This document shows positions 22,896-32,837 of a stretch of 64,000 bases of DNA, in pieces. Under the pieces are notes generated by a model. The model saw only the letters and a list, made by a program, of their open reading frames with translations. It was not told where the DNA came from and searched no databases. The position numbers were made by a program, and so were the translations under genes. Source of the DNA: Saussurea involucrata (Eukaryota > Streptophyta > Magnoliopsida > Asterales > Asteraceae); contig CM066319.1 in the NCBI GenBank assembly GCA_033807775.1, forward strand, positions 141,038,983 to 141,102,982, read 5' to 3'. How positions within the stretch are numbered: the first letter of the stretch is position 1; each line of letters starts with the position of its first letter.

Positions 22896-23583
22896 GGGTT
22901 TGTTTATTTACATCTTACCACCTCTTACTCGGTGGAAGGTTCTTACTGGAATAAGAGATGATTTGTTTACTAAAAAATAAAATAACCTCTTACTAAAACT
23001 TGTACTGACCGTGTATCTGACCCTGAAAAGAGATTCAACCCACTCTAACTATCGTCAGCGTTGCTTTTTACTGTTTTTACCCTTCCTTTCTTTTTAACCA
23101 TAATCCTATCGGAAAAGATAAAGATCTAGAGATTTTTCTTTTATTTTTAAAAATAAAGATAGAGAAAATTATTGGACTATAATATTAAAATAAATTTATT
23201 TGGATATTACGCATAAAAAACGAGTTTCCAAGAATATAATAAACCTTCATATTGGAATTTGTGAAGTGTACCAAATTACAGCTGTAATAAATTGATAATA
23301 AATATTATATTTTCAAAATTATAAAATAAAATAACATAACAAAAAAATAATATTCAGAAAAGCATATATTATATAAAACATTTGCTAAGCAACAATGACA
23401 ATTCAACAATTATTTCACATAAAAGGAAGGGTATAATTGTCAATTTACACCTGGTCAGTAGTTAATACAAAACACTTGGTAAACAATAATATTTGATAAT
23501 CACTTATTCGAGTCAGACCTCTTACCTCAATCAGTTCTCTTACTCGGGTCAGCACCTTCCCAAAAAAATTGGTAAACGGCCCC
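22896..23583. mobile_element. Tourist-like MITE (688 bp)
   Basis: It begins GGGTTTGTTTATTTACATC and ends TTGGTAAACGGCCCC, flanked by TAA at 22893-22895 and 23584-23586. The ends carry ACCTCTTACTCGGT-type words in inverted orientation (22918 and 23518-23549). No coding capacity is seen. Confidence 0.7.
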
Positions 23584-23689
23584 TAAGTTAGACCATCCCC
23601 GTCCCTGCAAAACCAAACTCATTTCTAGAGTGTCACATCAGTTTTGCAATAACATATTTCATATTCATGCAAGATCAAACTTTTTTCTA

Positions 23690-23795
23690 AGGTAATAAAT
23701 TATAATATAGATAATTATAATACAAATAATAAATTAATTATAAAATATCGATAATTATAATATAAATAATAAATTAATTATAAATATAGATAATT
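23690..23795. repeat. AT-rich tandem repeat (~45-bp unit)
   Basis: The unit ATAGATAATTATAATA(C/T)AAATAATAAATTAATTATAAA recurs two to three times with small changes. It has no coding content. Confidence 0.6.
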
Positions 23796-23803
23796 AAAAT
23801 TTG

Positions 23804-24274
23804 ACGTTGTGTTCTCTAATCCGAATAGACAAGAAAAGAAGGAAAAGAATGGAAAAGAAAAGGACAGCAAAGAAAAGAAAAATTTTCATTCATGTTCTCG
23901 AAAGGGAGGGAAAACGAAGGAAATGAAATGAAAGAAAATAGTTTTTCGTGTTCTTAAACAGGAGATAAAGGAAAGAAAATGTATCAATTTTATTAATATA
24001 TCCTTAAAAATATATCTTTTACCAAGGAAATATCGGATAGTTTTGTAATTTTAATAATTTCAGTAATTTTTTTAAGTTCTTTTAGTTTCTTTCCTTTCCT
24101 TTCCTTCTCTTTCCTCCCACATTTGGAAGGAAAGTTTTGGAAGGAAATGTATTTTACTAATTTTTTTCTTTTTCTCCTAAAAAAGTTTCGAGAACACGAG
24201 TTTTTTTACTTTCCATCCATTTCCCTCTCTTTCCTTTCCTTTTCTTTTTAAAATGAGTTTCGAGAACAAAGCGT
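23804..24274. mobile_element. Foldback element with purine-rich and pyrimidine-rich arms
   Basis: The ends ACGTTGTGTTCTC and GAGAACAAAGCGT are near-inverted repeats. The left third is AAGAAAAGG-rich and the right third CCTTTCCTTTTC-rich, so the whole could fold into one long hairpin. GTTCTCG/CGAGAAC words also occur inside (23893, 24187). I found no target duplication, so its class is uncertain. Confidence 0.5.
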
Positions 24275-25007
24275 TACTTTTGTTTTCTTTTACTATATTT
24301 TGTGTAAATATAGTTTAATTAACATATAAAATACATGGATATATTGAAAACATGCAACGTTTATTAAGATACAAATATTATATAAAATACACAATAAATA
24401 TTACATTACTAATTTTTTTATATTAATGTATTTTTATTTTAGTAGTATAAATAAAAAAACATCACATAAAAAATATCATTTATTTAAAATAAATTGTGGG
24501 TAAAAGGTTTTAATAAAAATAATGTTCAAATAAATGAATTAAATTTAATAAACATACCAATAGTTAATGTTTAAACAAACTAATATGTAAATTAAATTAA
24601 ACAAAAATATTTTTTACAAAAGAAAAAAAAATCATTTTCTTAAAACTAAATAAAACTATATTATAAATCAATAATAACAAAAATAAAATAAAATATTAAA
24701 ATAAAGATTAATATTAAAACATTGATTTTAACGGCCTCCTTTTATCAAGTGTAAAATAAACACGGTTTTTGTTGTTTCAACGTAACTGTGCTCAAACCCA
24801 AGTGTTGTTTATACCAATGCTAATTTGTATAACAATAATCAATATTTTGAATAACTTTGTATTTAATATTTTTTATATTAAAAACCAATATGAACAAAAA
24901 CAGAAGAACATTTCAACTTCCAATAAAAATGTTTTCTTTATTATTTGATGCTGACTCAGTTGTTTTTTCTTACAAGTAATACCTAGATTAGAGGCCCTTT
25001 TGCCATT
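24275..25007. other. AT-rich intergenic DNA, no gene seen
   Basis: The stretch is about 80% A/T with many short homopolymer runs. No open frame or recognisable motif was found. Confidence 0.6.
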
Positions 25008-25015
25008 ATCTAGAT

Positions 25016-25707
25016 TAGGGCCGTAAACGAACCGAACGAACACGAACTGAGGCTTGTTCATGTTCGTTCGTTTAACTTAAACGAACAAACGAACGAACAC
25101 GAACGGTAAACGAACGAGATTTTTTGTGTTCATGTTCGTTCGTTAAGAATTTTTGTTTGTTCGTGTTCGTTTATGTTCGTTCATTAAGAGTTAAACGAAC
25201 GTAAACGAACGAACGTAAACGAACGAACGTAAACGAACGAACTTAAATGAACGTAAACGAACGTAAACGAATGAACTTAAATGAACATAAACGAACGAAC
25301 CCAAATGAACAAAAAACAAACACCATACTCATCATTTCGTTCGTAAAAAATACCTTAACAAAATGAAAAACCAGGTTAACTTAGAAGGTATGAAAAATAA
25401 ATTCTAAAAGATCAATTTACTTGATGATTTTACATATTAATTTCATATTATATAAACATGTTTATATATAAACAAGCATAAACGAACATAAACGAACATA
25501 AACGAACGTAAACGAACGAACATTAACGAACATAAATGAACGAACGTTCACGAACATAAATGAACGAACGAGACCATTGTTCATGTTCGTTCATTTAACT
25601 AAACGAACAAAAAAACGTGTTCATGTTCGTTCATTTATTAAATAAACGAACATAAACGAACTTCCCGCCGAACAGTTCGTTGAACGTTCGGTTCATTTAC
25701 AACCCTA
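25016..25707. mobile_element. hAT-type MITE packed with CGTTCG/CGAACG words
   Basis: The terminal inverted repeats TAGGGCCGTAAACGAACCG and CGGTTCATTTACAACCCTA, extended inwards by AACG/CGTT, are flanked by the 8-bp duplication ATCTAGAT (25008-25015 and 25708-25715). An 8-bp duplication and a TAGGG start fit the hAT superfamily. The interior holds dozens of AACGAAC units in both orientations, interrupted by a unique AT-rich middle (25320-25460). It encodes nothing. Confidence 0.8.
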
Positions 25708-26408
25708 ATCTAGATTAGAGAGTAGGATTTGTCAATGACATAAAACTTGAAGGGATTCAAATCCATTTACATTAACTTTGAGATTCATAACAAAATTTAC
25801 TTCTCTTATTGGTTTTACTCTTAATTCAAGAGGTTTGGGTTTCCATGAAAAAGAAAGTTACAATGAGAATAACAAAAATAAAATTTCACGTTTTGTTGCA
25901 TATTTAGATAAGATGCATTAGATCAATCATCGTATCAAATCCGATTTATAGGTGAATTTGATATTAAGGCATTGTTTGGCAAAAAAAGCTTATGATCATC
26001 TAAACATGTACACCGAAAAAATCTAGCTTTTAGAAATGCTAATTGGAGTAGCGTTTCAATAGCTTTTTGTGAATATTCCAATATTGCCCCTTATTATTAT
26101 TTACTAACTATTATTATTAATAAATATTAATTTTTTAACCCTTTTTATAATTAATTATTAAATATTAACTGAAAATTATTAAATTAAATTTTAATTATAC
26201 ATTGATATTAAATTTTAATTATTTAAAATTATTGTTAATTATATAAATTATTGTTAATTATTTTTTAATATTAATGAATATATTTTAATTATCAATTAGT
26301 ATTATTTGATTATTTTTTTCATATTGTATGTAACGGTTATTTAAAATCATAAGTTAATATATTTTTTTTTTCTAAAACTTGTTTTACAAATTCAAAATTT
26401 ATAGTGTA

Positions 26409-26724
26409 TGTTTGGGTAAAAAATCACACCTCACGACCGACGCTAGAAAACTCAGATAACATTTTTATAAGACCACTCTTGTTTTTAGATACGGTCTTAC
26501 AGGTCGTTTACAAACGTATGCTCGGTCGTATGTTTTTATGTTGGTCGTACGTTCCGTACGATCGACGTATGAGACTTAAGACGGTCGTACGATTATACTA
26601 ACCGTTAACAGTCAAACACCCATTTCTTTTGTTCATTAATGGATGTCTATAAGCATTCATGGTGCAAACGGCTAGTAACGGACGAGTCATCAATGGCATT
26701 CAAAGCCCGACAGCGGTTACGAAG
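26409..26724 (+). repeat. Element A left LTR, first part
   Basis: It begins TGTTTGGGTAAAAAATCACACC and matches 50778 onward of the right LTR. It holds repeated GTCGTACG and CGTACGTTCCGTACG palindromes. It breaks off at CGAAG (26720-26724), the target duplication of B. Confidence 0.85.
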
Positions 26725-27349
26725 TGTAACACCTCGAATTTCCATTTTTATTATTTTAATATAAATGGGATCGAATTGTAATTTAGTCTAAGTGGTGGAC
26801 TAGTTGTAGATATAAACTCCAAGGTTGATTTTGTATTTAACTAAAGTTTAAAGTTAAATGTTAAACTTGGAACTTGAGGGGTTTAATTGTCATTAGTGAA
26901 AGTGAGTCCAGATATTTAAATGGGAGTCGGTCACAATTGAGATTTTATCTCAAATTGTGTGTGTGTGAAATCGGTTAAGAGAAACAGAGAGAAAGAATAG
27001 AGAGAAAGAAGAGAAGGAAGAATCAAGCTTTTTGTCTTCAATATTTGGTAAGAAATTCACCATGGATTCAGACAAAACTTGTTATAGATGTATGGTTGTG
27101 AGCAAATTTATTTGTTGAATAGGTTTCCAGAATCATTGACAGCAGTTTGGGATTGAATTGTGCAGAAAGAAGTGGGTTTATCTTAGTCCAGGTGAGTTCA
27201 TCCTATTTGATTTTTATAAACCTTAAAACTGGAGAATATTAGTGTTGTTTTCGTATCTACATGTTTTACAACTGTTAGTATGATATGTGTCGGACTAAGA
27301 ATGAAATTATCGGGGCTGATTAATGGTAAAACTGAAGAGCAGCCGCAGT

Positions 27350-27602
27350 TTCCGGATAAAATGAAGTATCCGGAAACCCCTGTGCGAAGGTATCCGGACA
27401 AGGCAAAGATATCCGGCAAGTCTTATTTTTTTGTAGTTTCCGGATGAACTAGATTCTGGATGGTATCCGGATTACCTTGGCTTCCGGATGTCATCCGGAT
27501 TGATTATGTTTCCGGTAAGTATCCGGATAGTACTAGTATCCGGTAAATTTTGATGTCCGGAAAGATTCGTGTATCCGGTAAGTTATGATGTCCGGATAGT
27601 TT
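27350..27602. repeat. Array of 14 TCCGG words in LTR B
   Basis: (TA)TCCGGA/T-type words recur about every 18 bp, as in TATCCGGA, TTTCCGGATG, TATCCGGTAA and TGTCCGGATAG. The sequence between them varies. TCCGGA is its own reverse complement, so the words read on both strands. Confidence 0.85.
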
Positions 27603-27776
27603 AGCGGAACCCCCGTGCTAAGTCGCTGAAGGGGGAGCATTTGAGGATAAGGATACGATAAGTTATCTAGTATTCTTAGCGTTGAGAATATGATACGAGA
27701 TATGGCGTGATATGTTGTTAGGCTTATACGCTAGTAAGTGGAATGGATCCATAGGCACTGATAGTATTGTAACGAG

Positions 27777-29107
27777 TGTTGGACAACCTAAGGGGGGGGT
27801 AAGGTTGTATTTAAAATCTTTTTCTTTCAAAAATTCTTTGAACAAATAAATACAGTAAAAATAAAGCAGAGTATAAACAAGTAAATATACAACAATTATA
27901 TAAACAGATATAATTTAAATGCACAGCGGAAATGTAAATAGATAAGGGAAAGAGAATACTTGACAACGGTATTTTTAAAGTGGTTCACCAAACACAAAGT
28001 TGGCTAGTCCACCTCGAGAAAATAACACTTCTCGGAGATCCAATACGAAGCGTGTTCTTTACGGTAGAAACACAAACCTTAATACAACAAACGCGAAACA
28101 CTCTTCTTTGAGAGATTAATGTGGATCACTCACTCTAATTCAAACACTTACAAGAGGGTATAGATTTTAATATGAATAATCACTCTTGAATAAGGTTTAT
28201 CACTTGGATATTTTTAGAGAGTTTGATCACTTGAGTTGTGTTGCTGATTCAACTTATCGAGAGATTTTAATCTGCTATCAACTCAAGATTTCTTGCTCAA
28301 AAATTAATTTTATCAGTTTAAGTGATTTAGTGTGAGTAAGAAAGCAGCAGAATAATAATCAAATGCTGAGGGAGAATTTATTGCTGAAGTTGGTGTGGCA
28401 TTGAAGGCAGCTGGATGCTTGTATTTATACTGGATGATCATCAGCCTTGAGAGATTTCGCGGTATACCGCCAAACCATCGCGGTATACCTGCGTCAGAAA
28501 AAGTGTACTGCAAGGAGAAGGTCAACCTGCAAAAATCAACGGCTACAAAGTACCCGCGGTATACCGCGTTGCACACGGCGGTATACCGCCTAAAAAAGGT
28601 TGTCTGACAGAAGAAGCTTCCCATGCAGTTGAACTGTCGGGTGAATAGTGACGCGGTATACCGCGTGAACCTTGGCGGTATACCGCCTAAAGATTTGTCC
28701 AATGAGAGCATGGCAACGCAGGTTACTTCGGCTGATCACAATCTTTTGCAACAGATGAACAGTAGTAGACAGCATATTAATATATATATATCAGTGATTT
28801 ATATATAAAAACATATATATATTATATATATTTGATTCAAATATATTTATATAGATACGAAATATCCAAGTGATAAAATATTTTAGGGTGTTTATCATTT
28901 TAAAATAAAATGACGAAACTCTTCAGACTTGGATTCTTCAGATAAAAAATTTATCGAGATCATTTAAATATCTGCACACTCAGATAAAATATTAGACAAC
29001 AAATAATGCGGTGTGTTTTGTAATCATCAAAATAAATATGGAGATGTGATTTTATGTGTACCAAAAATATATCACAATATTTAAAGCTGGGTACACTTGC
29101 ACCAACA
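27777..29107 (-). repeat. Element C 3' LTR
   Basis: It runs TGTTGGACAACC...GCACCAACA on plus. It holds six GCGGTATACCGC-type palindromes at 28459-28686 and a TA-rich segment near 28780-28860. ORFs inside it are passage through these palindromes and not genes. Confidence 0.9.
28459..28686. repeat. Six GCGGTATACCGC palindromes, LTR copy 1
   Basis: The units start at 28459, 28480 (last arm imperfect), 28556, 28578, 28653 and 28675. Several extend to CGCGGTATACCGCG or GGCGGTATACCGCC. They fall in three pairs spaced about 21 bp within a pair. The same set recurs at 35489-35716. Confidence 0.9.
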
Positions 29108-29123
29108 ATCTCCCCCTTTTTGA
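29108..29123 (-). promoter_or_regulatory. Element C polypurine tract
   Basis: On the minus strand AAAAAGGGGGAGAT directly precedes the TGTTGG start of the 3' LTR. Confidence 0.85.
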
Positions 29124-29270
29124 TGATGACAAACACAACGCTAAACACGAGAGCATACTCGGTTTCTCTCCCCCTTTTGTCGAAGCAAAAAGGGTTTAAG
29201 AAAATCGCTTATGCTCCCCCTCAAAAGATGCTCCCCCTCAAAATATGAAATATTTGAGAGTTAGTATTTA

Positions 29271-32200
29271 TCAAGGGTTATACTCAAGCATGCCTAAACC
29301 AAGTCTTAATTTAAAGAAGGCTTTTTTGTTAAGAGCTTTTGTGAAAATATCGGCCAAATTATCTTCCGAATCAACCTTTTCAAGCACGATCTTGCCTTTT
29401 TGAACATTATCTCGTAAAAAGTGATGTCTCAATTCAATATGTTTGGTACGAGAATGTAAAACGGGATTTTTACTTAAGTTTATGGCACTTGAGTTATCAC
29501 ACATAATTGGAATTTTGGTTAGGTGTACCTCAAAATCGGTAAGTGTGTGTTTCATCCATAGGACTTGAGCACATGCTCTTGCGGCGGCTACATATTCCGC
29601 TTCGGTTGTAGACAAAGCTACGGATTGTTGTTTCTTAGAAAACCAAGATACAAGTGAGAGACCTATAAAGGCACATACCCCACTAGTACTTTTTCGGTCA
29701 ACAATAGATCCACCAAGATCGGAATCGGCGAAACATGTTACTTCTAACTCGGGTTTCTTTGCGTACCATAAGCCAAGATTAGTAGTACCTCGTAAATATC
29801 GAAAAATACGCTTGACAGCTTCATAGTGAGATTGTTTAGGTGAAGATTGAAAACGAGCACATAAACATACACTAAACATAATATCAGGTCTACTAGCAGT
29901 TAAATATAACAAGCTACCAATCATACCACGATAAATCTTTTCATTAAAATCGTTTCCCTCCTCGTCACGAGATAATTGCAAATTTGTGGTCATTGGAGTT
30001 TCAACGGGTTTGACATTTTCAAAATTAAACTTTTTCAACATATCTTTACAATATTTAGATTGACTAATAAAAATACCAGTTTCACATTGTTTTATTTGCA
30101 ATCCTAAGAAGTATTTTAACTCTCCCATCATGCTCATTTCAAACTCGCTTGTCATTTTCGCAGAAAATTCATTACACAGTTTTTCATTAGTGGAACCAAA
30201 AATAATATCATCAACATATACTTGCACAACCACAATATCATTTTGAACATATTTCACAAATAAAGTATTATCAATTTTACCCATAATATAACCACTAACA
30301 ATTAAAAAAGTTTTTAATCTATCATACCACGCACGCGGAGCCTGCTTTAAACCATAAAGCGCCTTTTTTAATTTATAAACATGTGTCGGGTTTTCAAAAC
30401 TTTCAAAACCGGGAGGTTGAGAAACGTATACCTCCTCATTTATAATACCATTTAAGAAAGCACTTTTAACATCCATTTGAAATAATTTAAAATCTTTAGC
30501 ATTTGCAAAAGCGAGAAGCATTCGAATAGACTCCAACCTTGCAACCGGTGCAAAGGTTTCGTCATAATCTATACCTTCTTGTTGACTGTACCCCTTGGCA
30601 ACTAAACGTGCCTTGTTTCGTGTGACTCCACCGTTCTCGTCTACCTTGTTTCGGAAGACCCATCTTGTGCCAATAATGGTTTGACTACTAGGGCAAGGTA
30701 CTAAGTCCCACACATCATTCCTAGTAAATTGGTTTAACTCATCTTGCATGGCCAAAATCCAATCCTCATCACCTAAAGCTTCATCTATGGTTTTAGGTTC
30801 TATGGTTGAGATAAAGGCATGGAAAGCACAATGGGTAAGGATTTGTGATCTAGTTGTCCTTTGGTTTAGGTCACCTATAATTTGATCTACGGGATGGCCT
30901 CGAGCGGTTCTAAGGTTAGGATTATCTATACCTTGTGGAATAAAGCACGGAGGGGCATCACTAGATTCAATATTATTTGTGGAAGGTTGGGTACCTAAAT
31001 CCAAGGTACTAAGTTGTTGGGCTAAGACATCTCCTTCACGGATATTATCATTTGCTAAGGGTGCACTCGGTTTGGGAGGACTTTCGTCAAAACTAACATT
31101 AAGGGATTCTTCTACTACCATGGTCTCCTTATTTAGGATTCTATAGGCTTTGCTATTCCAAGAGTAACCTAAGAAAACTCCCTCATAGGCTTTGGGGTCA
31201 AATTTGGTTAGGTAGGATTTGGTGTTTAAAATGAAACATTTACAACCAAAAACTTTTAGGTGAGCTAGGGAAGGTTTTCTACCTCGGTAAAGTTCATAGG
31301 GTGTCTTATTTAGGATACCTCTAATTAGGACACGGTTAAGCACATAGGTCGCGGTAGCAACGGCATCACACCAAAACTTTTGGGGAACTTGATGTTCGTT
31401 TAGCATAGTTCTACTCATTTCTTGCAACGTTCGATTTTTCCTTTCAACAACCCCGTTAGATTGAGGAGTTCGAGGAGCCGAAAAGTTATGAGTTATACCA
31501 TGTTTATCACAAAAGGCACCAAATTGTACATCATTATCGAATTCTCGTCCATGGTCCGTACGTATGGAAACAATCGTACAACCTTGTTGGTTTTGAATTC
31601 GTTTTCCCAAAATTTTAAACTTTTCAAAAGCCTCATTTTTATGTCTCAAAAATAAAGTCCAAGTATAACGGGAATAGTCATCCACAATAACCAAAGTATA
31701 AAAATTTCCTCCAAAACTTTGAATAGCCATCGGGCCAAAAAGATCCATATGTAAAAGTTCTAAAACTCTTTGAGTAGAAATAACATTTTTTGATTTATGA
31801 GAAACGTGATGTTGTTTGCCGACACGACAAGCATCACAAAAATGATTATCAAACTTTAATTTTGGCAGGTCACTCACAAGCTCCTTATTTTTTAAGTTTT
31901 GCATTAATCTTAGATTAGCGTGACCTAAACGCCTATGCCATAAAGTAGAAACATCATTAATAGAAGATAAGCATACATTTTCAGATACAACAGTTTTACA
32001 AATATATAAATTTCCTTTTACAAAACCATTTAAAAGAACTTTGCCATTTTTTATGATTTTACAAGAATCTTCTTCGAAGACAACAGTTGTATTATTTTTA
32101 CACAATTGGCGAACACTTAACAAATTAAAATGTAAATTATCAACATGATTCACATTAAGAAATTGAACATTATTGCAAGAGACTGTACCTCTACCAATTA

Positions 32201-32321
32201 TATTTCCTTTGGAGTTTCCTCCAAAAATTACCTGTCCACCATCACATGACTTATATGATGAAAAGAGATTATTGTTTCCGGTCATGTGACGTGTGCAACC
32301 ACTATCGAGTATCCAGTCCAT
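29271..32321 (-). CDS. Element C pol: protease, integrase, RT, RNase H (1016 aa)
   Basis: It opens with the protease motif WILDSGC (Asp6). GAG-pre-integrase HHCC residues are His129, His134, Cys162 and Cys165. The integrase DDE triad appears as Asp193 (MDLFGP), Asp256 (RTDHGREF) and Glu293 (GVVERKNR). RT follows, with YVDDIIFGS, then RNase H with ADSDLGG and STTEAEYVAAA, ending LGMLEYNP. The order PR-INT-RT-RH is diagnostic of Ty1/copia. No stop or frameshift is seen. An in-frame TAG lies four codons before this ATG, so expression must involve a separate start, splicing or another device joining it to gag. Confidence 0.9.
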   Translation of the reverse strand: MDWILDSGCTRHMTGNNNLFSSYKSCDGGQVIFGGNSKGNIIGRGTVSCNNVQFLNVNHVDNLHFNLLSVRQLCKNNTTVVFEEDSCKIIKNGKVLLNGFVKGNLYICKTVVSENVCLSSINDVSTLWHRRLGHANLRLMQNLKNKELVSDLPKLKFDNHFCDACRVGKQHHVSHKSKNVISTQRVLELLHMDLFGPMAIQSFGGNFYTLVIVDDYSRYTWTLFLRHKNEAFEKFKILGKRIQNQQGCTIVSIRTDHGREFDNDVQFGAFCDKHGITHNFSAPRTPQSNGVVERKNRTLQEMSRTMLNEHQVPQKFWCDAVATATYVLNRVLIRGILNKTPYELYRGRKPSLAHLKVFGCKCFILNTKSYLTKFDPKAYEGVFLGYSWNSKAYRILNKETMVVEESLNVSFDESPPKPSAPLANDNIREGDVLAQQLSTLDLGTQPSTNNIESSDAPPCFIPQGIDNPNLRTARGHPVDQIIGDLNQRTTRSQILTHCAFHAFISTIEPKTIDEALGDEDWILAMQDELNQFTRNDVWDLVPCPSSQTIIGTRWVFRNKVDENGGVTRNKARLVAKGYSQQEGIDYDETFAPVARLESIRMLLAFANAKDFKLFQMDVKSAFLNGIINEEVYVSQPPGFESFENPTHVYKLKKALYGLKQAPRAWYDRLKTFLIVSGYIMGKIDNTLFVKYVQNDIVVVQVYVDDIIFGSTNEKLCNEFSAKMTSEFEMSMMGELKYFLGLQIKQCETGIFISQSKYCKDMLKKFNFENVKPVETPMTTNLQLSRDEEGNDFNEKIYRGMIGSLLYLTASRPDIMFSVCLCARFQSSPKQSHYEAVKRIFRYLRGTTNLGLWYAKKPELEVTCFADSDLGGSIVDRKSTSGVCAFIGLSLVSWFSKKQQSVALSTTEAEYVAAARACAQVLWMKHTLTDFEVHLTKIPIMCDNSSAINLSKNPVLHSRTKHIELRHHFLRDNVQKGKIVLEKVDSEDNLADIFTKALNKKAFFKLRLGLGMLEYNP

Positions 32322-32837
32322 ATCAAGGTCAATCTACAATAATGAAGATGTAACTTTTATGGTCCCCATTTCTCGTGGGTCCTTGACAATTAGTTTCAAA
32401 AGTCAACCAACATGCATATATATAAAGTCAAACAGAATATATATATATATAATACATTACACAATATATAATACATCAAACCAAATTAATATATATATAT
32501 ATAACACATTAAACAAACATAATATATATATATATAAGAATTAAAAGAATTAAATAAAATATATATATATATGTGCAGTACGTATGTATATATATATATG
32601 AATAGTATAAAAAGGTACAAATAACATATATATATAATATATTAAATACACAAAATATATATATATAGTACGTAGGTACATATATATATATAAACAGTAC
32701 ATATATATATATATAAACAGTACATATATATATAAACAATATAAAGGTACACATACTATTATATTACTTATATATAATATATACAATAAATTATATTTAA
32801 ACTATATATATATATATAACATATATACATAACACAT
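32322..32837 (-). other. AT-rich (TA)n spacer between gag and pol of C
   Basis: It has more than ten blocks of (TA)4-6 separated by short words such as CAGTACATA. On the minus strand a donor-like GGTG|GTATGCG lies at the gag end and an acceptor-like TTATTGTAG lies just before pol, so it resembles an intron. However, joining these two sites does not keep frame. Confidence 0.6.

Noticed and set aside
25016..25707. Interstitial telomere-like or satellite repeat
   Set aside because: The AACGAAC words are not the plant telomere unit and are enclosed by terminal inverted repeats with an 8-bp duplication.
28313..28711. A 132-aa ORF repeated exactly at 35343-35741
   Set aside because: Both lie in the two LTRs of element C and their RRYTAV-like repeats are just translation of the GCGGTATACCGC palindromes.
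32509..32786. Tyr/Ile-rich membrane-like ORFs
   Set aside because: They are translations of (TA)n blocks in the spacer of element C.
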